Shown here: piece after piece, positions 25,180 to 33,458 of the stretch
Layout: every line of letters begins with the position of its first letter
Position numbering within the stretch: the stretch's first letter is position 1
Assembly: GCF_023507745.1 (NCBI RefSeq)
Contig: NZ_JALPZO010000125.1
Span: 1-45,820 of the forward strand
DNA length: 45,820 nucleotides
Direction: 5' to 3'
Source of the DNA: Vreelandella olivaria
Lineage (GTDB): Bacteria > Pseudomonadota > Gammaproteobacteria > Pseudomonadales > Halomonadaceae
Notes under the pieces: generated by a model
Told to the model about the DNA's origin: nothing
Seen by the model: only the letters and a program-made list of their open reading frames with translations
The model's database searches: none
Translations under genes and position numbers: made by a program

Positions 25180-26748
25180 TCACCCCCCATCTGCTCCGAT
25201 TGATTTCACATGACGAAGCGCAACGACTGAGGTCACTGCAAGTGCCAAAATGACGACACCACTTACGGTGGCCGCCATATTCATTCCTTGAGTAAACGCA
25301 GACTGAGCCTGTTCAAGTAACCCGGGAGGGATTCGTTCAGCGATGACCATGGTTGCCCATAAACTTTCCCCGAGGGCACTAGAGATCTCTAGTGATACTC
25401 CATCAGGAACCACATTGGCAATCTGAACGCGGTACAGCAGTGTCGCCAGGCTGCCCAGAAGAGCCACTCCAAGCGCCACCCCCAACTCCTGAACCATCTC
25501 CGACATCGCTGATGCAGAACCTGCTTTTTCCCGTGGCGCAGCCCCTACCACCAAGTCCGTACCCAGTGCAGCAATGGTACCCAAGCCGAGGTAAACCAAC
25601 GAAAATCCCACAACAACCTGAGCTACCTGGACAGCTTGCGTATGGGTTTGCGCCAGTAAACCGCAGCCGATGCTTGACAGCACAAGGGCAATAGCAATAA
25701 CAAATGCTGGTCGAATACGCCGCGCTAACAGAGGAGCCAGTATACCGGCAAGTACCATCATCAGCGCTGGAGGTCCCATCCATAGTCCAGCCACCAGCGG
25801 TGAGTAGCCCGCCACCAATTGCAGGTACTGGGTAACCAGCAGCATCATTCCCGCCACACCAATCAGCCCTACCAGAAGGATGATAAGCGCAGCCGTGAAC
25901 GTCTTGCTGGCAAATAATTTGAGATCAAGCAGAGGGTCGTGAAGCTGCTGTTGCCGATGTACAAAGAGGAATGTTCCCACTATTCCAGCTGCAAGCGCGA
26001 CCAGAACCAGCGACGACACACCAGATTTAGAGAACTCCTTTATGCCATAGATGCTTGGCAAAATAGCCACCAGCAACAACAGAACACTTAAAAGGTCCAG
26101 GCGGCCAGCATGTAGGTTACGGTACTCTGGCAGCAGTAGTGGGGCAGCCAACAGTAATATTATGACAATGGGCACGGCAATCAGAAAAGCGGCCCCCCAC
26201 CAAAATGGTTCCAACAACAGCCCGCCGACCACTGGCCCCAGGGCCATCCCCAGAGCAAACATTGTCGCCCAGATACCAATCGCAAGCGCGCGCTGGCGCA
26301 GATTTAAAAACATATTGCTTATCAGAGCCAGCGTAGAAGGCATCAGGGTTGCACCAGCAATACCCAGCGCTGCCCGAGCCACTATTAACAATTCGGCGTT
26401 CGGTGCATAGGCCGCAAACACCGATGCGACTGCGAACGCAAAGGCCCCTATCATCAATAACCGACGCCGGCCAATCCGGTCGCCCAGTGTCCCCATAGTG
26501 ATTAGAAAGCCTGCGATCATGAAACCGTAAGCGTCCATAATCCACAGAGCCTGGGTACTGCTCGGCTGTAGCTCTACCGCTAAGGCTGGAAGTGCCAGGT
26601 AGAGAATAGTAACGTCGAGCCCTAGCAGCATGGTGGGCAGTGCCAATACAGCGAGCCCCGCCCACTCCTTGATACCAGCTTTGTTATACGGCCTTTCAGA
26701 GCCAGTATCAGTACTCAAAAGGGTGTGTACATCACATTGGTATGACAT
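25180..26748 (-). CDS. DHA2-type MFS drug efflux transporter (QacA/SmvA-like)
   Basis: A 522-residue membrane protein with about 14 predicted helices. The start at 26748 is fixed by GGAGG five to six bases away; an upstream GTG lacks a site. LLGLDVTILYLALPALAVEL is the first helix with the Asp typical of QacA/SmvA pumps that export quaternary ammonium and other cations. MGTLGDRIGRRRLLMIG is the MFS loop 2-3 motif, and LGPVVGGLLLE matches the drug:H+ antiporter motif C. It is divergent from an XRE-type regulator that probably represses it. Biocide resistance is the likely role; substrates are unproven. Confidence 0.88.
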   Translation of the reverse strand: MSYQCDVHTLLSTDTGSERPYNKAGIKEWAGLAVLALPTMLLGLDVTILYLALPALAVELQPSSTQALWIMDAYGFMIAGFLITMGTLGDRIGRRRLLMIGAFAFAVASVFAAYAPNAELLIVARAALGIAGATLMPSTLALISNMFLNLRQRALAIGIWATMFALGMALGPVVGGLLLEPFWWGAAFLIAVPIVIILLLAAPLLLPEYRNLHAGRLDLLSVLLLLVAILPSIYGIKEFSKSGVSSLVLVALAAGIVGTFLFVHRQQQLHDPLLDLKLFASKTFTAALIILLVGLIGVAGMMLLVTQYLQLVAGYSPLVAGLWMGPPALMMVLAGILAPLLARRIRPAFVIAIALVLSSIGCGLLAQTHTQAVQVAQVVVGFSLVYLGLGTIAALGTDLVVGAAPREKAGSASAMSEMVQELGVALGVALLGSLATLLYRVQIANVVPDGVSLEISSALGESLWATMVIAERIPPGLLEQAQSAFTQGMNMAATVSGVVILALAVTSVVALRHVKSIGADGG

Positions 26749-26841
26749 ATCGCCTCCAACTCCATAGTGGAAGTTGGCATTCTCAGACACACCTTATAGG
26801 GTTACAATATAGCTAATTATCCTATTACTAAAGGTAATGGC

Positions 26842-27645
26842 ATGGCGCAACATCGGCTTGAACGAACACAGAGTGATCTCACTGAGTTCATGCTTCGGCA
26901 TCGTCGAAAATTGACACCAGCTGACGTTGGTCTTCCAACCAGCGGGCGTCGGCGTACGCCAGGACTCAGGCGAGAAGAAGTGGCGGCACTTGCCGGGGTG
27001 GGGCTGACTTGGTACACATGGTTCGAGCAGGGTCGCGACATCAAGGTCTCCGAACGCTTCCTACTTAATGTCGCCCGTGCCCTCAAGTTGGATGATGCCG
27101 AGTGCTGCCACTTATTTCTGTTGGCACATCGACGGGCACCACCAGTAGAAGCGTATCAAGAGCAGATCCTTTCTCCTCGCATCCAGTCTCTGATGGATGA
27201 TCTTTCTCGCCCTAGCTACGTTATGAACCTGCGCGGGGATGTGATTGGTTGGAATACCCAGGCCGATGAGCTACTCCAGTTCAGCACCCGTGAAGCATCT
27301 GAACGTAATCTGTTAAGGATGGTGTTTACCGCTCCTGACCTGCGCCAGCGCCTCCCCGATTGGCAACAGGATGCCTCTCGTATGCTGGCCCAATTTCGTT
27401 GTGATTTAGCTGTCGCCCCTGACGATCCCGTCATGCAAGCATTGATTGAGGAGCTTGGCCAGTTATCACCAGACTTTAGGCGCTGGTGGGAAGCCTCAAA
27501 TATGGACGGGTACAATCAAGGAATAACCAGCCTCCTCGATATAGCAGGCGTGCATCATACGTATACCCACGAAGTGTTGATCGTTGATGAGTATCGTCAT
27601 CTAAGGATGGTTGTCTATTTCAACGCCAGAGAACAAGAGCGATGA
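26842..27645 (+). CDS. XRE-type regulator with MmyB-like ligand-binding domain
   Basis: A 267-residue regulator. The N-terminal helix-turn-helix contains GRRRTPGLRREEVAALAGVG and LTWYTWFEQGRDIKVS. The remaining 170 residues (PSYVMNLRGDVIGWNTQADEL and DFRRWWEASNMDG) form the PAS-like MmyB domain that binds small hydrophobic ligands. The ATG at 26842 has AAGG upstream. The 93-base gap to the divergent MFS pump holds both promoters, so it is probably the pump's repressor. Regulators of this class usually control an adjacent dehydrogenase or transporter. Confidence 0.88.
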   Translation: MAQHRLERTQSDLTEFMLRHRRKLTPADVGLPTSGRRRTPGLRREEVAALAGVGLTWYTWFEQGRDIKVSERFLLNVARALKLDDAECCHLFLLAHRRAPPVEAYQEQILSPRIQSLMDDLSRPSYVMNLRGDVIGWNTQADELLQFSTREASERNLLRMVFTAPDLRQRLPDWQQDASRMLAQFRCDLAVAPDDPVMQALIEELGQLSPDFRRWWEASNMDGYNQGITSLLDIAGVHHTYTHEVLIVDEYRHLRMVVYFNAREQER

Positions 27646-27851
27646 GAAACCGTTCATAGGCCATGATGATGGATGTTTGCAAGGCCTTCTCTTAAAGGTA
27701 AACGAGCCCCTGAACATACTGCTTTTTTGCCGCAGCGTCACCTTGGTCATGGACATTTTGCCTGACTCTTCTCTCATAACTCCGTATGTCCACGAAAACT
27801 TCTACCACCTGAGGGAAAAAGGTCAGTGACGCATTGGCTTAGGAGAATTTT

Positions 27852-28403
27852 TTACGCCAAGTGATCACCTGCCAGGAGACCATAGAGTGCTGAATCAGAA
27901 ACTACACCATTGATTTCCCAGCGCTGTCTCAGCAGGCCCTCTTTAATAAAACCGAGTCTTTCTAAAGCCCTGCCAGATGAAATATTTTCAGGATCAATCT
28001 CTGCCTCAATTCGGCGAAGCCCCAATGACTCAAAGCCGTATTTTATAAGCGCTTCCCCCGCCTCAGAAACAAAGCCATAACCCCAATATTGCTTGCCGAT
28101 ACCAAAACCAATCTCAGCACGCTTTGACTCCGATTCATAGCTGAAAAGCATGCACTTCCCAATCAGCTCACTGGTAGCTTCAAGCATAATGCCAAGGGTA
28201 ATCGACTCTTGTCGATCCATTGCGGCAGTGCTTTCCTTAATGAAGCTCATGGCATCCTCAAGAGAGTTCCACGGAGCAGTGTTCCAGTACTTCATGACAT
28301 CTGGATCTGAGAAAATCGTCAGCAATGCTTCAGCGTCCGTGAGTTTGAGTGGACGAAGTACCAATCGCCCGGTTTTGATAGTTGGCATAAATTTTTGTGT
28401 CAT
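27852..28403 (-). CDS. GNAT N-acetyltransferase, RimJ/RimL type
   Basis: A 183-residue acetyl-CoA-dependent transferase. The start is the ATG at 28403; the TTG just before it was not used. RLVLRPLKLTDAEALLTIFSD is the opening of the RimJ/RimL group. IGFGIGKQYWGYGFVSEAGEAL holds the acetyl-CoA pyrophosphate loop, and LGLRRIEAEIDPENISSGRALERLGF is the C-terminal half. It ends a minus-strand run behind the MerR gene (26-base gap). Targets of such enzymes include ribosomal protein N-termini, amino acids and drugs, and the sequence does not tell which. Confidence 0.88.
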   Translation of the reverse strand: MTQKFMPTIKTGRLVLRPLKLTDAEALLTIFSDPDVMKYWNTAPWNSLEDAMSFIKESTAAMDRQESITLGIMLEATSELIGKCMLFSYESESKRAEIGFGIGKQYWGYGFVSEAGEALIKYGFESLGLRRIEAEIDPENISSGRALERLGFIKEGLLRQRWEINGVVSDSALYGLLAGDHLA

Positions 28404-28429
28404 CAATTCTTACCTGTTGCGAGTACATG

Positions 28430-28801
28430 TCACTTGCCTGTGAGCGGGCTTTCTTGCTCAATTTCATACAGGAAGCGCTCTAGAATATCGCGGCTTTTAG
28501 CCAGCTTCAGCGCTTTCAGTTCAGCCAGGCGGATTTGCTCATGTAGAACATTGCGCAACTCATCACAGGGCTCAAGCACCGGAGTCTCCCCTCTCACACA
28601 GGGTAAAAATTGCTGGATTGTCGCTAAGGTCATACCTGTCGACCCTAGCAGTTTGATCCGTTCAACTGTCTGCACCTCATCCTGCGCGTAATCACGATAC
28701 CCGCTACGGGTGCGCTTCGGCTTCAGCAGCCCCTGAGTTTCATAGTAACGCAGCATTCGAATGCTCACGCCCGTACGTTTTGAAAGCTCTCCTATCCTCA
28801 T
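28430..28801 (-). CDS. MerR-family transcriptional regulator
   Basis: A 123-residue regulator. The start at 28801 has GAGGAGGG before it. MRIGELSKRTGVSIRMLRYYE is the canonical MerR helix-turn-helix and wing, followed by SGYRDYAQDEVQTVERIKLL and a C-terminal dimerisation helix. It lacks the metal-binding Cys arrangement of MerR or CueR, though CVRGE and PCDELRN give two Cys near 92 and 103. It faces a class IV aminotransferase gene across an 81-base gap that contains a MerR-type promoter with a 20-base spacer. Confidence 0.9.
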   Translation of the reverse strand: MRIGELSKRTGVSIRMLRYYETQGLLKPKRTRSGYRDYAQDEVQTVERIKLLGSTGMTLATIQQFLPCVRGETPVLEPCDELRNVLHEQIRLAELKALKLAKSRDILERFLYEIEQESPLTGK

Positions 28802-28813
28802 CTCGCCCTCCTC

Positions 28814-28845
28814 TTGACTCTTACAGTGCTGTCGGGGTTTAGAGT
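28814..28845 (+). promoter_or_regulatory. MerR-type promoter with 20-bp spacer
   Basis: TTGACT at 28814-28819 and TAGAGT at 28840-28845 are separated by 20 bases, the overlong spacing that MerR proteins correct by untwisting DNA. The spacer contains ACAG-TG-CTGT, a short dyad suited to a dimer. It points toward the aminotransferase gene at 28883. Confidence 0.6.
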
Positions 28846-28882
28846 AGCTACTCCATGCGGTGAATTCAATCAGGAGCGTACC

Positions 28883-29710
28883 ATGCCGACCCAACCCAGT
28901 ACTTATCAGGCCCATATTAATGGGCACCCGGCCACCCTTTCCGAACTGAGCCCCCTGGCGTTTGCCGGGTTTGCACACTTCACTGCCATGCAGGTGCGCA
29001 ACAGAAAAATCAAAGGGCTTGACCTTCATATAGAGCGCCTACGAGCAGCCTCGCTAGCATTTTTTGGCAACGCGCTTTCCGATGAACAGTTGCAGTCACA
29101 TATCAAAATAGCTGTTGATGAAGGGGAAAAAGATCAGTCATTGACCGTTACCATTTTCTCACACCGTGGAGAGTTCACTGCCAATAGCATGAATGTGGAA
29201 CCTTCTATACTTGTCCGGACAGGAGCACCATCTGATGGACCCAAAGGCCCTCTACGACTGAGCGCTGTAGCACACGAGCGGCCTCTGGCTACCATTAAGC
29301 ATGTGGGTGAAGCTGGCAAAACCTATTACCTGCATCAAGCCATACGCCAGGGCTTCGATGATGCGGCCTTCGTGGACAACCGTGGATACCTAAGCGAGGC
29401 AACGATATGGAATCTTGTCTTCTGGGATGGAGAAGCGGTGATCTGGCCCAAGGCTGACATGTTGAAAGGCACCATGATGGGCATCATTCAACGCCAGCTT
29501 GAACGTCTGGATATTCCGCAACGCCACGAAGCCATCACCTTAAAACGCCTCGGATCGCTGTCTGGCGCTGCGGTGATGAACTCATGGACGCCAGGTATTC
29601 CAGTCACTGCCATTGCTTCCACTGTTATCGAGGAAGCAAGTCCGTTCATTAACCTGCTCCATAAAGCCTACGAGGCTGAGCCTGCAAACTCCCCGGTATT
29701 GGTGATCTGA
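28883..29710 (+). CDS. Class IV aminotransferase-family PLP protein
   Basis: A 275-residue protein of the branched-chain aminotransferase/aminodeoxychorismate lyase fold. The ATG at 28883 follows CAGGAG. Landmarks are LDLHIERLRAASLAFF (phosphate-side helix), Lys139 in ATIKHVGEAGKTYYL as the expected PLP Schiff-base residue, Glu172 in NRGYLSEATIWNLVF that holds the pyridine nitrogen, and the Thr/Gly-rich LKGTMMGIIQRQL. D-amino-acid transaminase, branched-chain transaminase or lyase activity are all possible. Transcription probably comes from the MerR-controlled promoter just upstream. The truncated reductase gene follows after 26 bases. Confidence 0.85.
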   Translation: MPTQPSTYQAHINGHPATLSELSPLAFAGFAHFTAMQVRNRKIKGLDLHIERLRAASLAFFGNALSDEQLQSHIKIAVDEGEKDQSLTVTIFSHRGEFTANSMNVEPSILVRTGAPSDGPKGPLRLSAVAHERPLATIKHVGEAGKTYYLHQAIRQGFDDAAFVDNRGYLSEATIWNLVFWDGEAVIWPKADMLKGTMMGIIQRQLERLDIPQRHEAITLKRLGSLSGAAVMNSWTPGIPVTAIASTVIEEASPFINLLHKAYEAEPANSPVLVI

Positions 29711-29736
29711 GATTTACGGGTCGCCTGCAGCACATC

Positions 29737-30207
29737 ATGGTAATCCCCAGAGGCGAACCATCACTCCGGGCTCTACTTAATAATCACGGCCATTCCTATG
29801 GTAAACCTGTTTATGTGGGTGCGGACCCGGCAATGGCCCAGTTGTTTGACCTGGCCATGCTAAGCGCCATATTCGGTATGTTTGGCGGCTACCTGCATGG
29901 CGCTGCATTACTGGACAGTGAGAATGTTCCCGCCGGGGAAGTAACTCCAATGATCATGGCCTTATTACACGCTATGGTAGCCCTGCTGCCCCATATTGCT
30001 GAAGAAATAGATACCGAACCCAATCTTCAGCCGAATTCAAACAACGCCATGATGGCAATAGTACTGCAAAATGTAGTCGATGGCAGCATCGAACAAGGTA
30101 TTGACCCGAGCCTGCTTGAACCCGCCAGAGCACTGTTCAAAAAAGGTGTATCTGCCGGGTTGGGAGCAAGAGATATTGCGGCGTTGGTGCCCTTATTGAG
30201 ATCATAA
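29737..30207 (+). pseudogene. 5'-truncated imine-reductase-like NAD(P)-dependent oxidoreductase
   Basis: 156 codons remain, all from the C-terminal helical domain of the imine reductase/beta-hydroxyacid dehydrogenase family: GKPVYVGADPAMAQLFDLAM, FGGYLHGAALLDSENVPAGE, LLPHIAEEIDTE and the closing GLGARDIAALVPLL. The N-terminal Rossmann fold with its NADP-binding GxGxxG motif, about 130-150 residues, is absent and no matching frame is seen upstream. The ATG at 29737 has no clear ribosome site. It sits 26 bases behind the aminotransferase gene, so a deletion may have joined the two. A stand-alone domain is possible but unlikely. Confidence 0.7.
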
Positions 30208-30370
30208 GCTGCGTAGATCAAACCGTTCAATTCAGGGACATATTTATCGAACCTTTCGCTGTTTTCAACGAGGCTTCTCTCCGGGACTTGACCTCAAGCT
30301 AACTTAAGGTTTTACGCTAAACCATCACCGTTAACAAAACCGCCAACTCATTCAAGCAGGAGAAAACCTT

Positions 30371-31003
30371 ATGCAGCAAATACTACCGGACTTATGGGAA
30401 ACAGACGTTGAAAACCCCGCCCCGGGGCTGACCACACACGCTTATCTGTTTACTCGCCCTCAGGGCAATATCATGTTTTACAACACCAGCCAGAGCAGTA
30501 GCTGGCCGGTGATTCAGAAACTGGGTGGCATCAACAGGCAACTGTTGAGCCATCAGGACGAAGTGGGCCAATCACTACAAACCATCCGAGAGCGTTTCAA
30601 GGCACAATTAGGCATCCATGAACTGGAGCGGAATGACGCCGCGAAATTCTGCGAACCGGATCTGTTGTTCCGTGACTCCGGCCAGTCTCTTGATGGCGTA
30701 AACATCATTCACACCCCCGGTCACACGCCGGGCAGCACCTGTTTTCAGGTTACAGGCCAGGGGGGTCTCAGCTACCTGTTTACCGGAGACACTCTATACC
30801 GGGGTAAAGGTGGCATCTGGCGAGCAGGCATGATTGATGGCTACAGTAATCGACCCCAGTTACACAATAGCCTGCAAATACTGAAAACACTGTCTCCCGA
30901 TGTGGTCATTTCAAGCGCTTTTACTGGCGATAGTGGCTACCAGCGGGTGACGCATAACCAGTGGCAGCAACTGCTGGATAACGCCCTGAATGAACTTGGG
31001 TAA
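30371..31003 (+). CDS. Metallo-beta-lactamase-fold hydrolase
   Basis: A 210-residue single-domain MBL-fold protein. The ATG at 30371 follows AGGAGAA. His114 and His118 lie in IIHTPGHTPGST, and Asp140 in YLFTGDTLYRG bridges the metals. The usual HxHxDH motif is replaced by LLSHQDEVG (His61, Asp63), a reduced form seen in some relatives, so one metal site may be altered. Glyoxalase II, lactonase or other thioester/ester hydrolysis are possible. The first repeat copy begins eight bases after its stop codon. Confidence 0.8.
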   Translation: MQQILPDLWETDVENPAPGLTTHAYLFTRPQGNIMFYNTSQSSSWPVIQKLGGINRQLLSHQDEVGQSLQTIRERFKAQLGIHELERNDAAKFCEPDLLFRDSGQSLDGVNIIHTPGHTPGSTCFQVTGQGGLSYLFTGDTLYRGKGGIWRAGMIDGYSNRPQLHNSLQILKTLSPDVVISSAFTGDSGYQRVTHNQWQQLLDNALNELG

Positions 31004-31010
31004 AGGCCAG

Positions 31011-31195
31011 CCTGCAAGGAGCAACCCGGTCTGAGCGTGGTGAATCACCACGCTCAGAGGGCATCAATAGGTGTTTGCTGTAAGCCAACGATGACAGATG
31101 AAGTAGGATTACTGGCTCCAGGGGCTTGATGTTGGCCGCTGACGCGGCCAATAAAAAACTAATGCCTATACAGAGTGAAGGCTCATAGGTGTTAG
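31011..31195. repeat. Structured ~190-bp repeat, copy 1
   Basis: This stretch matches 42886-43082 over nearly its whole length. Identical blocks include CCTGCAAGGAGCAACCCGGT at the left, TCAATAGGTGTTTGCTGTAA in the middle, and AGGCTCATAGGTGTTAG at the right. It contains a perfect 27-base palindrome at 31031-31057 and a TTGGCCGC/GCGGCCAA hairpin at 31132-31151. TCAATAGGTGTT (31064) and TCATAGGTGTT (31183) are internal direct repeats. The right end supplies the stop codon of the minus-strand Fic relic. No coding potential is seen. It is neither a canonical attC nor a recognised IS end. Confidence 0.8.
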
Positions 31196-31946
31196 CCGAT
31201 TTTTAGATCCAGCTTGAAGTTACGAATAATTTTTTCGTCTAAACAGCTACGTAAAAATTTATTCATTGCTGTCATATCGTTGGATGAATAAAAATCTGAC
31301 ATAAGTGTATTGAACTCTTGTTGACGTTTGGCCTGGACATTAATGATGGGAAAGCCATTAGCCAATAAAATGCCATTCATCATAAAGCGACCTGTACGTT
31401 TATTCACATCCCAAAAAAATTGAGCCCGCGCCATTTGCAAAAATGGCAGTAATAGCCTGATCATAAATGTCATCCTCGCTATACACTTGCTGTTCAACTT
31501 CAAGCCATTTAGCATCTAATTCATCGGGAGCTAGCGGCTCATACTCGGAGCCTATTATTGAGACATAACCTGAGCGAAAATTGCCCCACTCTAACGCTTA
31601 TTCTTTACCTGCAATATGATGGATTTTTAATGCCGTCTCTTTATCAAATTGAAACTCACCCTGATCGACTAAGCCAAATATAAACTCCCACGCTTTTGCC
31701 TGGTTAATTGCCATATTTTGATCGCTGATACGGATGGCCACCTACCGTAATACCATCCAGGATGGTCTGAACCTCAGGCAAAGTCATGGCAACACCTTCG
31801 AGGTTAACTGCATCATAAACCAAAGCAGGAACATCTCTTTTCGCAAGTTGTTTTGCCAGAGGTACATTCGGCTTCATATGCCATATATTATCTATGGATG
31901 CTGTCATAACGGGCTTCTTCAATATGGGTAAAACTGATACAAGCAT
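31192..31946 (-). pseudogene. Decayed Fic-family AMP-transferase gene
   Basis: Three frames together read as a small Fic protein. The N-terminal piece (NLEGVAMTLPEVQTILDGIT, ending VGGH) is broken by a frameshift near 31732. The middle (ISDQNMAINQAKAWEFIFGL, then LKIHHIAGKE) meets an in-frame TAA at 31598-31600 and continues ALEWGNFRSGYVSI. Another frameshift near 31440 precedes AQFFWDVNKRTGRFMMNGIL, which is the Fic catalytic loop region. Fic proteins transfer AMP to target hydroxyls and often act as toxins or effectors. With at least three lesions the gene is dead. Its stop codon lies in the repeat at 31011-31195. Confidence 0.8.
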
Positions 31947-32095
31947 ACACTTACTGAAGGTTAAAGTGGTAGAAGTCGGTTAACAGCGATCATACGAAAG
32001 GCTGTATCACCTCAATAAACGTGAAAGCTCATTGATTGGGGCTATGCGACCACCAGACTTGACTCTACCCCATTGATTCCAATGGGAGAAAAGAA

Positions 32096-32236
32096 AAATT
32101 CGGCGGCACATTAAACGCATCAGCAGAAGCGCTGAATGCTAAGATTCGGACTCCTCGGGTGCGTGCCAAAGGCTACCGGAGCGAGCCGCGTTTCAGGACA
32201 GCCATTCCATTTCATTTCGGCGGGCTAGATATTTGA
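32096..32236 (+). mobile_element. ISL3-family transposase C-terminal remnant
   Basis: A 46-codon open stretch ending at TGA 32234-32236 reads NASAEALNAKIRTPRVRAKG followed by YRSEPRFRTAIPFHFGGLD, the conserved end of ISL3-family transposases (normally N-x-x-AE-x-N-x-KI then a GFRN-type motif and FHxGGLD). No start or catalytic DDE part is present. The rest of 31947-32280 shows no gene. The remnant lies directly at the left edge of the GC-rich nitrile island and may mark where it entered. Confidence 0.65.
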
Positions 32237-32239
32237 GAT

Positions 32240-32268
32240 AGCGCCGGAGCCCTTAGCGATCCGGCGCT
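32240..32268 (-). terminator. Hairpin at the end of the nitrile operon
   Basis: AGCGCCGGA and TCCGGCGCT (32240-32248, 32260-32268) form a perfect 9-bp GC-rich stem 13 bases beyond the cobalt permease stop codon. There is no strong T run, so termination may be partial or Rho-assisted. Confidence 0.45.
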
Positions 32269-32281
32269 CGCATCTCTCCCG

Positions 32282-32959
32282 TCAGGCTGCCTGGTACAAA
32301 CGGCGCTCAAACAACACGCTGTTACGCAGCCGACCGGCCGCCTTGGCCCCGGCCAGTATGGCCAGATCCACCAGCGGCTCGAGGATGACGACGACCATGT
32401 AGGCACTGCCGAAAGCCAGGATCGACAGCGCGTTCTGCGCCGTGAATCCCTCGCCGTAGAGTGCCCAGAAGGCGACCCAGGCAACGATGCCGGTCTGGTA
32501 GGTGGTGGATAGCGCCAGGGCCTGGCGATAGCTCAGGTCGACGTAGGGCGTGTCCGGCGCGACGATGCGCCGTGCCAGGGCGGCGACGGCGAACAGCGGC
32601 ACCAGCAAGGTGGTGACGTTCATGCCGTACTGCGGCAGGTCGAAGGGCGCGAAGAACAGGCCCTGGATCAGCAGGCCCAGGGCCAGGCCAATGGCCGCCG
32701 GTGCGGCGCCGAACAGCAGGAACAGCGTCGAGCCGAGGATAAAGTGCACCTCGGAGACGCCGACCGGGTGGTTCGGGAACACTTCAAAGAAGCTCAAGAC
32801 CAGAGCCGTCGTCGCCATACAGCGAGCCAGTAGAGAGAGCAGTCCGCGCTCGCGCAGTGCCTGGGCAACCAGCTTCAGGCCATAGGCACCGGCACCGCCG
32901 GCGGTGAGGTAGCTGAGAGCGATTTTTCCGGCTTCCACTAAACCAGGTTCGATATGCAT
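32282..32959 (-). CDS. CbiM-family cobalt ECF transporter permease
   Basis: A 225-residue inner-membrane protein. The ATG at 32959 has AAGGAGA upstream. The start MHIEPGLVEAGKIALSYL corresponds to the MHI-type metal-binding N-terminus of CbiM (His2 region). PNHPVGVSEVHFILGSTLFLL and FFAPFDLPQYGMNVTTLLVP are the conserved CbiM core. It lies last in the amidase-nitrile hydratase operon and would import Co2+ for the cobalt-type nitrile hydratase. No CbiN, CbiQ or CbiO genes are present, so it either works alone, as reported for some CbiMN units, or borrows partners. Nickel is the main alternative substrate. Confidence 0.75.
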   Translation of the reverse strand: MHIEPGLVEAGKIALSYLTAGGAGAYGLKLVAQALRERGLLSLLARCMATTALVLSFFEVFPNHPVGVSEVHFILGSTLFLLFGAAPAAIGLALGLLIQGLFFAPFDLPQYGMNVTTLLVPLFAVAALARRIVAPDTPYVDLSYRQALALSTTYQTGIVAWVAFWALYGEGFTAQNALSILAFGSAYMVVVILEPLVDLAILAGAKAAGRLRNSVLFERRLYQAA

Positions 32960-33014
32960 AACATTCTCCTTGAGTGTCGCGTAGACGATCACATGTGCTG
33001 ACAGTCAGTGGTGG

Positions 33015-33458
33015 CTAATTGGCGAGACGTGGGCTGACCGCGACCGGCTCATGTCGCGGCGGGTGCCCGTGGGCGTGGCATGGCGTCGGCGGCTGGCTCG
33101 CATGTTGCAGCCGCACCGGCTGGCCGTGGGGCGTGTTGAGGTAGGCCTGACGCCATTCGCCGGCACGCCGGGCGATGTCGTCCCCTGCGGTCAGGCCCAG
33201 CGTGGCCACTAGGCTTTCCAGAGCCGTGAGCCACTGGCGGTAGTAGGCGTCGTTGGCGCTTTCCCCTGGCTGCGCCGGCGCGGCCTTGATCGTTTCGCTG
33301 AATACCCGTACCCAGTCCTTCCAGGGGAACAGGCCGGCCTGGTGCAGGTGTACGATCAGCGAGAATGCCTGGGCCTGCCAGGGCTTCTCGAACACCGGGC
33401 CTTCGCCGTCCAGCGGCAGGCCGACGGCCTGGTAGTCGTTGTGGGTGGTCGTGTTCAT
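33015..33458 (-). CDS. Nitrile hydratase accessory (activator) protein
   Basis: A 147-residue protein of the P14K/NhlE type, which escorts cobalt and exchanges or assembles the alpha subunit of Co-type nitrile hydratases. The start at 33458 overlaps the beta-subunit stop (ATGA). The sequence is homologous to the N-terminal domain of the beta subunit: GPVFEKPWQAQAFSLIVHLH, FPWKDWVRVFSETI and YYRQWLTALESLV. The C-terminal tail CHAHGHPPRHE is His- and Cys-rich and follows the folded part, a plausible metal carrier. A longer upstream frame exists only because of high GC and is not used. Confidence 0.88.
   Translation of the reverse strand: MNTTTHNDYQAVGLPLDGEGPVFEKPWQAQAFSLIVHLHQAGLFPWKDWVRVFSETIKAAPAQPGESANDAYYRQWLTALESLVATLGLTAGDDIARRAGEWRQAYLNTPHGQPVRLQHASQPPTPCHAHGHPPRHEPVAVSPRLAN

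Noticed and set aside
27611..27829. 72-codon plus-strand frame after the XRE-type regulator
   Set aside because: It overlaps the regulator end and shows no recognised features.
31011..31195. Calling the 190-bp repeat an attC site
   Set aside because: Position at gene ends fits, but RYYYAAC and GTTRRRY cores with complementary arms are not found, unlike the three clear attC sites at 43611-44738.
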